Shown: positions 1-10,957 of the stretch, piece by piece
Numbering within the stretch: position 1 is the stretch's first letter
How the letters are laid out: every line of letters begins with the position of its first letter
Assembly (NCBI GenBank): GCA_965153455.1
Contig: OZ234496.1
Location: 248,001-312,000, forward strand
From: Sphagnum compactum
Taxonomy: Eukaryota; Bryophyta; Sphagnopsida; Sphagnales
Direction: 5' to 3'
DNA: 64,000 nt
The notes under the pieces: model-generated
Seen by the model: the letters and a program-made list of their open reading frames with translations, nothing else
Told to the model about the DNA's origin: nothing
The model's database searches: none
Program-made: the position numbers and the translations under genes

Positions 1-454
1 TACATTGTTTAAACCACAGACACAAAACTAACATGCTACACAAAAAATCAATTCGATACCCATCAAATGTAAATGAATTGTAACTAGTAATATTACCATC
101 TATGACCTTAATAATGTCTCGAAGGATAATGTGAACCCATAGGAAATGTTGATTTACTATATCATTATCACAACTCCAATGAACAGTTTTGAATGTGTTA
201 TAAAAAAAATGGACACTTTCACAATCCACGATGAAATGATAAAACCATTTGATTGATCCATTATTACACAAAAAAAATCTACAAGCATACCCATCGATTT
301 TGGCCATATAAAAGGTTATTGGTAAATCTCCATTCAAGATTAGCCACATAATGATTTTATTTATTTTGGGATGAGAGTTATGCCATAGGTGTTCAATGAT
401 CATGTATTCCACATGATCTTAAGAGAAACCACTTATGTGGGTCCATGCATAATA
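1..454. other. AT-rich intergenic DNA, no gene seen
   Basis: No convincing open frame, splice pair or recognisable repeat could be made out. The DNA is AT-rich with short homopolymer runs. Confidence 0.5.
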
Positions 455-662
455 CACTACTAGAATTCCAAATTTTTCAAATTGGATTTTTAAACCAAAA
501 AGTACCCCAAAGTGATAGGGGGTCAAAAAACCACTTTGGTTTTCTAGGACAAGTCGATTTAAACAATTCTAGTACAACTAGGATGGTTTTTTAAACTAAC
601 CTTAGGGTGGTCATTTTGACCAACCCCAAGGCGGTGCTTTTAATTAAATTTTTTGACTAGTG
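455..662. mobile_element. CACTA-ended foldback MITE candidate
   Basis: The segment begins with CACTACTAG and ends with CTAGTG, so both ends read CACTA inward. The two halves are imperfect inverted copies: a GTCAAAA..ACCAC block near 509-533 recurs in the same order on the opposite strand near 597-623. Flanking trinucleotides are ATA and GTA, agreeing at two of three positions with the 3-bp target duplication of CACTA elements. No transposase is present, so this would be a non-autonomous element of about 208 bp. Confidence 0.4.
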
Positions 663-3089
663 GTAAAATGTGACATGTTGTAAGGTCATTTCGATGCCCT
701 AGGTGTCATCATTTGATTGGTCAAATCATAAGTCGATGGGTTAAATATTTTAGAATCTAATACTCGTCAGTTTCAGTTTTTTTGAAAAAATACCAAATTC
801 AAATAACCATTGGTTTTGGTTACTATTTCAAAAGCTTCAAAGAACAAATGATTTTCATGAAAGAATTTACGTAAAAAATTTGAATGAACTTTGGAAAGTT
901 CTTGGACTTTTAAAATTTTCAAAAACCATGGTTAAGGTATCAAAATTGGTTATTTGAAAAATATTAAGAACCATTGAGTAAGTGGGTATATACCCAATTG
1001 ATAATCATTGGGTATCTATATTTCATTTTGAAAATCGCTACAGATTAATATAAACCTCCTCCCAAGACTTAATGGGGATCTCTAGGTTTAAATTTGACAT
1101 TTCGTAGATTAAATATAAACAATGAAGGGCCTCATTCAAAAAGGTTAAAGTACCATTGTGGGTTTACATGGGGGGCCAATGTCTAATCTTTTAGTGACCC
1201 ACATTTCTTTATTGGATGCTTGTTGTGCCATGGTGTTGTGGTCCTAGCTTGCCTTGCACATATTGCACCCCTCTACTCACCATAAGAGTAATTTATCTTT
1301 GAAAAATGCATCATTTGAATTTGGATATACATTTTTGCAAACATACACACATATTTATTAAGGAAGGTTATTTGTTTGTTTGTCACCTTGGGATCTTCCA
1401 AACCATGAGAAGTAGTTTCATAAATTTTAAGGTTTATACATAGAGTGCATGAGTTATTGAATGATGATCATCTTGCAATTGAAGTTTTAATAAATCATAA
1501 CCAAAAAAAAATAGAGAAATTGAGGCACATTATCATGATCATGCTTAAGATTGAACAACTTTGAAGCATTGAAAATTGGCAAGCCAAGAAATCATTTGTT
1601 AAAATTATTTACAACTAACTTCACATATTTTTCAATATTTTTTTTCATCTTCTCTAATGAGTCAAAAAAATTAGATATGTATGTGTGGTGCTTCCAATGC
1701 ATCTTATTATAATTTTTTTTCTACCATTTAAAAAACCTTTAACAAAGAAAATAGTTATGAAAATGTCAAGGTCCTTGGCAACCATGTGCAAAGTTATTGG
1801 GATTTTAAAGATTATTCCTCAACACAAAAATGGTTGCCTCCCAAGAGGAGCCAATGGTAAAAATGTCAACCTTGTTCTTATGAAATAATTGATTGAGTTC
1901 GTTCAACCCAATCAACAAATGTACCATAAGATGTAAGATAAATTGGAATGGATATGACATCGTTTCGATATACCAATATGACTAAATTGAAACTTTAAAT
2001 GAATCAAATATTGCAAGCATATAATATAAGGTGTATTCTAAAACCTATATGTGAAATAATCATTTCTTTATAATGAAATTCTAAGATGATCAAAGCTCAG
2101 TCATCAAATGTCAATTCGAGGAGTCATTTCAATTCCTACACCCTGTATTGTTATGTCTAACCCACCCATTACTCAAATTAAAACCAAAAATTGATTTGTA
2201 CCCTTCCATGTTTTGTCCCAACAAGTTTTTTCAATTGTCACTTTTTTGTTTGGTTACATTTCTCCAATCTTAATTTCACTTTTGGTTGTTCTTTCAAGTT
2301 TCAAATTTTGATCAATGTTGTTGGCAATTATGAGAACTACACCAAGAATGAAGGGATTTATTTTGGGGGTTAAATTTTGCATACAAAAATCTACCTTGAT
2401 AATATATCAAATGATTATTAAGTTCGGCATTCCAAAGTCAACCCTTATGCATAACATACACATGTTAATAAAATAAATAGGGAAATTAATAATGGAGTTT
2501 ATCATTTGAATAATAATGTGAATACAATTGGGTTTCAAAAAAAATCAAAATCAAGTTTTTTGATCCCCTATGTCAAACCAAAAAAAATATCACGCCTATG
2601 AAAACTTCCCTTTCTCCCAACTTTCCCCCCTTTATGTTATGGAAAAAAACAAAAACATTTGCCAACATTTGAACTTGTCACACCTTTAAGTTCATTTTAA
2701 GATATTGGGAATAAACCTTTTAAGTTGATGATAATATTCCAAAAAGGAGAAAAATAAGGAAAACTTGGGGGCATGCTCCCTAGTTCCTTGCACTTGAAAA
2801 AGATCTGAAATGGGATTAGGACAATGTGATAATCATATGAATATCATGGACATGTTGTTTCCACAAGCCAAACAATGTACGCAAATGGAATTGATTTTTA
2901 GTCACAAACTTGTTTTAGACTCATTACATTCACATGACCCATATTTGGCAAGAAACCGCCACACTTCTTCTTTATAAATACATTTTTTGATTAGTGGTGA
3001 AGGTTGCATCAAAATGGTTAAAATCCTTGCAACTCCCAAGTGCAATTCTTGAATTCCCAAGTTATGAATCACATGATTTTATGGGGTCA
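663..3089. other. AT-rich intergenic DNA, no gene seen
   Basis: Only short frames of about 60-70 codons occur, without family resemblance or good splice context. I see nothing that supports a gene. Confidence 0.5.
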
Positions 3090-3360
3090 CAAAATTTCCA
3101 TATGAATTTTGATCCAAAAATTTCACATTACAAAGTTGTAATTTTCGACAAGATCTTTTCAATGCCATGTTGCACACCTCGATCAAAGGTCATTGATCCA
3201 TGTTCCTAGGTTTTAATGGTCAAGAATCAAATCGTGAATTTGATTCATGACCTTTTTTTGGGCCATAATTTTCAATTCAAAACTCCAAATATTGCAAAGT
3301 GCGAATACACTTTTGATATTTACACTTCAAGACCTTTACAATAATATATTGGGGACTTTA
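3090..3360 (+). repeat. Old copy of a dispersed repeat with a central palindrome
   Basis: This stretch resembles 21640-22180 and 49226-49520. Shared landmarks in order are: a 'gacaagatcttttcaatgcc' type segment, the near-palindrome AGAATCAAATCGTGAATTTGATTC at about 3226-3250, a 'gggccataatt' segment, and a 'cttcaagacctttac' segment. It is AT-enriched relative to the 49-kb copy and so probably the most decayed of the three. Confidence 0.4.
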
Positions 3361-3539
3361 TTTCATTATTACAAAAGTGGGGTGCAGTTCATTAGCCTAA
3401 TCTCTATGGAACCTTAAAAGTGAAATAAATTCATTACACTATAATGATTTCACCCTGGTGAAAGTTATTTCATTATAATATCACTATGTAAACATCATGT
3501 TTCACTACTAATTGACATAATTCATTATTATAATTTATT

Positions 3540-4130
3540 ATGATAAATAATTTTATTTTTATGTTGTTTTAAATATCTTATATATGTTATTTTATGATAT
3601 ACCTTATATTATTTTAAGTTACTTTAGTTATTCTAACTTATACCTTATGTTATTATAAGTTATTATACCCTAAATTATTATATGTTATTTTACTTTAAGG
3701 TATGTTAGTTAATTTATTATACATTTTAAAGTTATTTAAAATCAAGTTATTCAACTAACCTTAGGTTATACCTTATGTTATTTTATTTTAAGTTAATATA
3801 TGTTATTTCACGTTATACTTTAGGTTATTCAAGGTCATTTTACTTTACGTTATTATAAATTATCTTATCTCAAGTATAATAACTTAAACTAATTTAAAAT
3901 ATAATGTAATGACTTAAAGGTAAAATTACCAATAATAACCTATGAAAAATAATTTAGAATAACTTACAATAGAATAATTACTAATAGCCTATGATAATAT
4001 ATCCAACAATAGTTTATAATATAATAATCACAAAAAATCATAATATAACATAGAACAACAAACAATAATTTATAATATAATAGCAACCAATACTTGTGAT
4101 ATAACCTATAACAACCAGCAATAACCAGCA
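3540..4130. repeat. AT-rich degenerate array that switches strand
   Basis: From about 3540 to 3850 the plus strand is built of variants of TTATTTTAAGTTA and ACCTTATGTTAT. From about 3870 onward it is built of the complementary words (AATAACTTA, ATAACCTA). The array therefore forms a long imperfect inverted repeat centred near 3860. Confidence 0.45.
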
Positions 4131-4134
4131 ATAA

Positions 4135-4430
4135 CCATTAATAAAATAACCACTAATACCCACCAATAAAATAACCATGAATAGCCACCAATAACATAAC
4201 CATTAATAGCCACCAATAACATAACCATTAATAGCCACCAATAACATGACCATTAATAACCACCGATAACATAACCATTAATAGCCACCGATAACATAAC
4301 CATTAATAGCCACCGATAACATAACCATTAATAGCCACCAATAACATAACCATTAATAGCCATTGGTAACATAACCATTAATAGCCACCGATAACATAAC
4401 CATTAATAGCCACCAATAAAATAACCCCAA
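4135..4430. repeat. 25-bp tandem repeat, about 10 copies
   Basis: The unit AATAGCCACCAATAACATAA plus CCATT (25 bp) is repeated with few changes, for example CCACCG for CCACCA and one CCATTGG variant. It lies inside the CACTA-like element and merges into looser versions of the same words on both sides. Confidence 0.8.
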
Positions 4431-4434
4431 TGAC

Positions 4435-4660
4435 TTACAATAGAATAACCACTAATAGCCATGAATAACCACCAATATCCATTAAAAAATATCCAACAAT
4501 AGCCATGAATAACCACCAATATTCATTAATAAAATATTCAGCAATAACCATGAATAACCACCAATATCCATTAAAAAAATCCAACAATAGCCATGAATAA
4601 CCACCAATATCCATTAATAGAATATTCAGCAATAACTATGAATAAAATAGTCACCAAAAG
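4435..4660. repeat. ~45-bp tandem repeat, about 4 copies
   Basis: Units of the form AGCCATGAATAACCACCAAT followed by ATCCATTAA and AATATCCAACA repeat about four times. An open minus-strand frame through it is a by-product of the repeat, rich in Trp, Leu and Tyr, and is not a gene. Confidence 0.7.
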
Positions 4661-5340
4661 TCATTAATAGCCTATGATAATTTAGCTTAAAATAACCACC
4701 AATAGAATAAATTATTAATAGCCATTAATAAAATAACCATTTATAAATTAATTATTAATAACAACCAATAGCCCCAAAAAAAGAGTAATCAATAGCCACC
4801 AATAGAATAATGATTAATAGTCATATATTAAAATTGTTTAAAATTGCCAAAAATAATCTAGGGTGAAATATTCTACCATAAACAAAACTAATTTAAGGTG
4901 AAATAACTTACAATAGCCTAAAATTGCCAATAATAACATCAGGTGAAATAAACTTCAATAGCCAAATGTAACCAATAATAGCTTTACGAAATCAAAAATA
5001 GCCTAAGATGAAATAGTTTGGATTAACCAAAATAACTTATAATAATTACAAGTAGCCTAAAGTGAAATAACCTATAATAACCAAAAAAACATAAAATAAT
5101 AATAAATGACTTACAATATCCAAAGGTAACCTAAGGTGAAATATAGTAAGATAACCGAAAGTAATTTATAATAATTAAAAGTAGCCTAGGGTGAAATAAC
5201 CAAAAATAACCAAAAGTAGTTGAAAGTAACCATAAATAGTCGTAAATAATGTAAGGTTAAATTAATGAAAAGTAGCCCTATAATAGTTGAAAATAGCCTA
5301 ACATAAGTAGTATTATATTAGCAAAAATGTTATCCATTTA
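4661..5340. repeat. Degenerate continuation of the AATAGCC-type repeat
   Basis: Loose variants of 'taacttacaatagcc' and 'aaggtgaaataacc' continue to about 5300 without a fixed period. They appear to be older, diverged units of the same array. Confidence 0.5.
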
Positions 5341-5604
5341 TGAAACAATTTTTTTTTCAAAATAATGGTCATTGAAATCTTATTGAATAGTGATATTCCA
5401 AAAAAATATTGTTCAAATGATTTTACATTTTCAAAATGAAATAAATATAATTATGTACATTATTTTTAAAAATTAAAAAGTAAATTTGAATCATTTCATT
5501 TAGAAAACAATCTTAATCAGATATGAATTTTCAAAGTTTATGTTTTTGTAATGTTTAAAATGAAGTATTTGATAAATAAAATGCAATGTAACATATTATC
5601 ACAA

Positions 5605-5675
5605 TAAATGCGGTGGCTTCATGGTAGCAGTGTTTGCCTCCATTTTAGAGGCCAAGGGATCAAACCTCACAAGTG
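5605..5675 (+). repeat. tRNA(Gly)-like SINE head
   Basis: The segment follows the order of a tRNA-Gly gene: GCGGTGGCTTCATGGTAGCA (D-arm and A-box region), an anticodon stem GCCTC/GAGGC around the loop CATTTTA, then GGGATCAAACCTC as a degenerate B box. The acceptor stem does not pair and both boxes carry changes, so a functional tRNA is unlikely. A tRNA-derived SINE remnant inside the CACTA-like element is the better reading. Confidence 0.35.
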
Positions 5676-6103
5676 ATGTGTGTGTGGTCAATAATGGTAA
5701 ATTGATCAAATATTCTCCTATTTAATTCCTTATAATAGGTGCTTAGGTTGATTACATGGCTACATACTTAAACTAGATTTTTCACCTAACCTAGGCAATG
5801 ACACATGTTAATGACTCATAAGCTAAAAAATTATGAAATTATCAATAATATTATATATTAAGTAATTAAAATTTGATTGATTTCCATGTTGCCTAATTAA
5901 TTAATTAATAAATGACTGGTTTCATAAATTATATTTCACTTGAAAGTAACCTTGTTTCATTAGGTACTAGTGAACTAATTCACCATCCGTACCAATTGAT
6001 CTTCATTCACTAAGGGGTTCACCAATTTCACCATGGTGAAATGTCCAATTCACTCAAAATTTCACGAAACCCATAATGAACTGGGACGCATTTTGGTGTA
6101 GTG

Positions 6104-6865
6104 TTTATTATTTACATTTTTGCCCCAAAGATTCAACACACTTCAAAATTCCAACTTTCAAAAATGATTTTCACTTTTAAATGCTTAGGGTTCATTTCCA
6201 TCCCACACTTGTGCAAGTGTGCATGAATCTTAAGATGTTCTTCCTTGGGTTGTCAATATTTTTTGGGTCCTAAAAGGTTATATTAAATGAGTTCAAAACC
6301 ATTTGTTCATAAAACATAATATGAAAAAAAATGAAAACATCATTTTAACAAACTTCAAAAATTAAAATTAAAAAACAAGGAAAGGTGTTATAAAGCTTGT
6401 AATTGTTGTTGTAGCCTTACATGTTGCCTATCACTTACCCCCTACCTTGTTGCAGGCCAACAAAGGTAGTAAAAATGATTTAAAATCCCGAAAAGGGGCA
6501 TTGCAATGGATATTACTTTCATTACTTCATGTAGGTTACCACTTACCATCCTATTGATCTATAACAACAATGGTTATTTTTTCAATCACGAAGAAACTAT
6601 GTGTAAGAAGTACAAAATCATTGTTGCAATAATGAATTATATCAATTGATATATATTTCTCTTTATAAAATTAAAAATATATGTTTTGAGATATATAGAT
6701 TTTGTTGTAAAAATGCTATAGTATAAAAGTTATGTAGAATTAATACTTATTAAATGGCCATATGTAAATTGCATCGTTTGGATCACGTGATTAATATTTT
6801 CTTACATGACATCCACAATAGGTTTTTGTGTGTTGAATTTTTTGGGAAAGTTCTAATGTGTTATT
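6104..6865. other. Intergenic DNA, no gene seen
   Basis: AT-rich sequence without supported coding, RNA or repeat features. Confidence 0.5.
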
Positions 6866-7115
6866 TTTGGTCCACCTTGAATGCATGTACCAACAAATGA
6901 AGCTTTTGGGTTGCATCCAAGTAATTGATAAATGTATGACTAATTCTTGCAAATTCAAACACCCCGATATTAAATGAGCTTTTGGAGTGCACTCGAATGG
7001 TCAATAGACATACATCTATTTTTGCAAGCTCCAACACCCCCACAAACAAAGCTCTTGAAGGGCATGCAATTGGTCAATAGACGTAGGTCATTATTACAAG
7101 CTCAAACAATTGGAC
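6866..7115 (-). pseudogene. Decayed LRR repeat remnants
   Basis: On the minus strand the segment keeps the spacing and words of the 72-bp LRR unit of the gene at 8924-13031, such as the counterparts of 'ttgcaagctc', 'tcaatagacgtaggtcat' and 'gagtgcactcgaatgg'. About three units can be followed, all with stops or changed frame. They lie some 1.8 kb downstream of the gene's stop codon and probably descend from an earlier, longer or duplicated LRR array. Confidence 0.55.
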
Positions 7116-8585
7116 AGGGCAAATGCAATCTACATATACAATGTAGACAAAATACTATCACAATTTGACAAATTTCAACACTTGTCCATGTTTGATGCAT
7201 GATGGTGGATATTCAAAAGATATTTTTTTATGAAAGGTTCATTCACAATTTGAGTTTCAAAAAAAGGAATTAAAATTCCAACATTTTTTAGGGCTAGTTT
7301 TAAAAATAACAATTAGATGGAAAAAAATTGAGTGAACAAAATTGAATAGCCCAAGATAAAATAATTCATGTGGTGCTAGTGATTTTCACATGCATACATA
7401 ATTGTCCATCAATATTTTACAAGTACACATATGACATATGTTTCGAGCTAGAAATTTTGAGCTTAATGGATATAAACAACTAGCAAATTAGTATAAACAA
7501 ATGAGTCTTTTCCTTTGCAACCATTTGGTTCAAAATTTCAAGCCTTTGAAATTTTGATATGATTTGTTTTTTCATCAAGTTCACCCAATGAACACATATT
7601 TGCTTTAAACAAAACATGTTTTTCTTGTACAAAAAGTTTAAAACCAATTTGCATGATTTTTTACATTCCTTTTGATTACTCAAAAAAGGAAGTTTAAAAT
7701 AATTAATATATTTATTTTAAATATCTCAAAAAGACATTTACATAACATCCAAAATAAATTAAATTATTTTATTGATATAATAAGACATCATTTTTTTATC
7801 AACATACAACAATCCATTGCAATTGAACTATCATTTCAATAAAATAAAAATTCAAAGTTGGACTTCGAAATCCTTTAAAAGTTAAAACATTCCTTTTTGG
7901 AACTTTCACTATGAGCGAACCTTGAAAAGTTGCAATAAATGATGGTTTATATCTTAACTCATCATTATGTTATGGAATTGGTGCACATATTAATGATTTA
8001 ATTTTTTTAATAAATGATTTATAGGGTCTTTAAAAATATTATAATTACAATAAATTATCTAGAAAGTACCAATTTTAATGAAAATTTTTCCATGAAAATT
8101 TTACCCATATAAAACAACAATCATTAAAAAGAATCTTCCCCATCAAAGCTTTCCAAATTTCTTGAAGTCATGGAGATCAATCATATGAATTTAATTTTTT
8201 TTCATTAATACATTAGGTTACGATAATGTTGATGATTATGAATTTTTGAGGTTTTAAAATGTTCTTCCATTAAATATGTACTTGGGCTAAATATAGTTTT
8301 AATCATTTGACAACAATATATTGGGTTTTCAAAATTAATAAAAATGTTGTTGTGCAAGGGTTTTAAAAAAACCTTTATAAATTTATTGGTGTACATTTAC
8401 AATATAAAAGTGCAATGATAAATCAATTAAATATTCATGATTTTTATAACATATTTTTGTTTTCAAACCCAAATCATTTCTATGTGATCTATACAATAAT
8501 TCAAAATGAATGAAATCTTATTGACACAATATATTATTCTAATTTTGCTCTAAATCCTCCACATTATAATTTACATTTAATCAAC
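7116..8585. other. AT-rich DNA, no gene seen
   Basis: No supported feature. The sequence separates the two sets of decayed LRR units. Confidence 0.45.
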
Positions 8586-8589
8586 AACT

Positions 8590-8923
8590 TAAGCTTTTGA
8601 CATGCATTCAATTCCCCAAGAGACGAAATAATTTTCGCTAGCTCAAACACTTCAACAAATGATAGCTTGGAATCCATTAAATTGACCATTATACATAGGA
8701 AATTTTTGCAAGCTTAAACAAGTGTGCAAACCAAGGTTTTAAAATACACTCAATTGCCCAATAGATGTAGGTAATTTTTGCAACTTCAAACACCCTCACA
8801 AATCAAGGTCTTGGAGTGCACTTTATTGCCCAATAGATGTAAGTAATTCTTGCAACTTCAAACACCCTCACAAATCAAGGTCTTGGAGTGCACTCCATTG
8901 CCCAATAGATGTAGGTCATCTTT
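8590..8923 (-). pseudogene. Degenerate LRR units downstream of the functional stop
   Basis: Immediately 3' of the stop codon (minus strand) the 72-bp LRR units continue for about four to five more copies. They contain in-frame stops, for example a TGA where the intact units read CAG-Asp. The most distant units, near 8600-8700, are barely recognisable. The open frame therefore ends inside the repeat array and not at a natural C-terminus. Confidence 0.7.
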
Positions 8924-10957
8924 TCAAGCTTGAACAAGGTTTTGGAATGCACTCAATTGGCCAATAGATGTAGGTAATTCTTGCAAGTTCGAACAATCCT
9001 GTAAATCAAGGATTTCGAGTGCACTCAATTGGCCAATAGATGTAGGTAATTCTTGCAAGCTCGAACAATCGTTTAAATGAAGGCTTTGGAGTGCACTCAA
9101 TTGGCCAATAGATGTAGGTAATTTTTGCAAGCTCGAACAATGGTTTAAATAAAATTTTTGGAGTGCACTCAATTGGCCAATAGATGTAGGTAAGTCTTGC
9201 AAGTTCGAACAATCTTGTAAATCAAGGATTTCGAGTGCACTCAATTGGCCAATAGATGTAAGTAATTCTTGCAAGCTCGAACAATCGTTTAAATGAAGGC
9301 TTTGGAGTGCACTCAATTGGCCAATAGATGTAGGTAATTTTTGCAAGCTCGAACAATGGTTTAAATAAAGTTTTTGGAGTGCACTCAATTGGCCAATAGA
9401 TGTAGGTAATTCTTGCAAATTCGAACAATCCTGTAAATCAAGGATTTCGAGTGCACTCAATTGGCCAATAGATGTAGGTAATTTTTGCAAGCTCGAACAA
9501 TCGTTTAAATGAAGGCTTTGGAGTGCACTCAATTGGCCAATAGATGTAGGTAATTCTTGCAAGCTCGAACAATGGTTTAAATAAAGTTTTTGGAGTGCAC
9601 TCAATTGGCCAATAAATGTAGGTAATTCTTGCAAATTCGAACAATCCTGTAAATCAAGGATTTCGAGTGCACTCAATTGGCCAATAGATGTAGGTAATTC
9701 TTGCAAGCTCGAACAATCGTTTAAATGAAGGCTTTGGAGTGCACTCAATTGGCCAATAGATGTAGGTAATTCTTGCAAGCTCGAACAATGGTTTAAATAA
9801 AGTTTTTGGAGTGCATTCAATTGGCCAATAGATGTAGGTAATTCTTGTAAGTTCGAACAATCCTGTAAATCAAGGATTTCGAGTGCACTCAATTGGCCAA
9901 TAGATGTAGGTAATTCTTGCAAGCTCGAACAATCGTTTAAATGAAGGCTTTGGAGTGCACTCAATTGGCCAATAGATGTAGGTAATTTTTGCAAGCTCGA
10001 ACAATGGTTTAAATAAATTTTTTGGAGTGCATTCAATTGGCCAATAGATGTAGGTAATTCTTGCAAATTCGAACAATCCTGTAAATCAAGGATTTCGAGT
10101 GCACTCAATTGGCCAATAGATGTAGGTAATTTTTGCAAGTTCGAACAATCGTTTAAATGAAGGCTTTGAAGTGCACTCAATTGGCCAATACATGTAGGTA
10201 ATTCTTGCAAGCTCGAACAATGGTTTAAATAAAATTTTTGGAGTGCACTCAATTGGCCAATAAATGTAGGTAATTCTTGCAAGTTCGAACAATCCTGTAA
10301 ATCAAGGATTTCGAGTGCATTTAATTGGCCAATAGATGAAGGTAATTTTTGCAAGCTCGAACAATTGTTTAAATGAAGGCTTTGGAGTGCACTCAATTGG
10401 CCAATAGATGTAGGTAATTTTTGCAAGCTCGAACAATGGTTTAAATAAAAATTTTGGAGTGCATTCAATTGGCCAATAGATGTAGGTAATTCTTGCAAGT
10501 TCGAACAATCCTGCAAATCAAGGATTTCGAGTGCACTCAATTGGCCAATAGATGTAGGTAATTCTTGCAAGCTCGAACAATCGTTTAAATGAAGGCTTTG
10601 GAGTGCACTCAATTGGCCAATAGATGTAGGTAATTCTTGCAAGCTCGAACAATGGTTTAAATAAAGTTTTTGGAGTGCACTCAATTGGTCAATAGATGTA
10701 GGTAATTCTTGCAAGTTTGAACAATCCTGTAAATCAAGGTTTTGGAGTGCACTCAATTGGCCAATAGATGTAGGTAATTTTTGCAAGCTCGAACAATCGT
10801 TTAAACGAAGGCTTTGGAGTGCACTCAATTGGCCAATATCGACATCTTCATGCTTGTGTAATTTTCTATCACATAAATCTTGTAGAAATGTTTTTTTGAC
10901 ATCGTTGATGTCTTTTGATTTCACATCCTCCAAGAAGCTAGTTGGTGTATTTTTTTC
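8924..10957 (-). CDS. LRR exon (about 26 LRRs)
   Basis: The acceptor TTTGACAG precedes GAAAAAAATACACC in phase 0, giving EKNTPTSFLEDVKSKD and then the repeats. Three LRR types alternate: SALQSLHLNDCSSLQELPTS (A), SALEILDLQDCSNLQELPTS (B) and NALQKLYLNHCSSLQKLPTS (C), each followed by IGQL. The stop TGA is created by a small deletion in the last unit. The exon is long, intronless and lacks any post-LRR domain. Confidence 0.8.
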   Translation of the reverse strand, partial: EKNTPTSFLEDVKSKDINDVKKTFLQDLCDRKLHKHEDVDIGQLSALQSLRLNDCSSLQKLPTSIGQLSALQNLDLQDCSNLQELPTSIDQLSALQKLYLNHCSSLQELPTSIGQLSALQSLHLNDCSSLQELPTSIGQLSALEILDLQDCSNLQELPTSIGQLNALQNFYLNHCSSLQKLPTSIGQLSALQSLHLNNCSSLQKLPSSIGQLNALEILDLQDCSNLQELPTFIGQLSALQKFYLNHCSSLQELPTCIGQLSALQSLHLNDCSNLQKLPTSIGQLSALEILDLQDCSNLQELPTSIGQLNALQKIYLNHCSSLQKLPTSIGQLSALQSLHLNDCSSLQELPTSIGQLSALEILDLQDCSNLQELPTSIGQLNALQKLYLNHCSSLQELPTSIGQLSALQSLHLNDCSSLQELPTSIGQLSALEILDLQDCSNLQELPTFIGQLSALQKLYLNHCSSLQELPTSIGQLSALQSLHLNDCSSLQKLPTSIGQLSALEILDLQDCSNLQELPTSIGQLSALQKLYLNHCSSLQKLPTSIGQLSALQSLHLNDCSSLQELLTSIGQLSALEILDLQDCSNLQDLPTSIGQLSALQKFYLNHCSSLQKLPTSIGQLSALQSLHLNDCSSLQELPTSIGQLSALEILDLQDCSNLQELPTSIGQLSAFQNLVQA

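Larger units (their letters stand above)
3364..6103. mobile_element. Probable non-autonomous CACTA-like DNA transposon (2.74 kb)
   Basis: The right end, read inward, begins CACTACACCAAAATGCG. The left end begins CATTATTACAAAAG and, like the right end, continues to an identical AGTTCATTA block. Subterminal palindromes occur near each end: TTTCACCCTGGTGAAA around 3451 and TTTCACCATGGTGAAA around 6029, as is common in the CACTA (En/Spm) superfamily. TTT lies immediately outside both ends, fitting a 3-bp target duplication, although TTT is weak evidence in AT-rich DNA. The interior is tandem AT-rich repeats with no transposase. Confidence 0.45.

Noticed and set aside
4435-4632. Trp/Tyr/Leu-rich minus-strand frame
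   Set aside because: By-product of the ~45-bp tandem repeat.
9006-10508. Seven 68-codon minus-strand frames of nearly identical sequence (FELARITYIYWPIECTPK)
   Set aside because: They are out-of-frame readings of the 216-bp LRR trimers. The LRR frame is continuous and has the splice junctions.
8930-10850. CRISPR-like array (regular repeats)
   Set aside because: The repeats are contiguous coding LRR units without unique spacers, in a eukaryotic genome.
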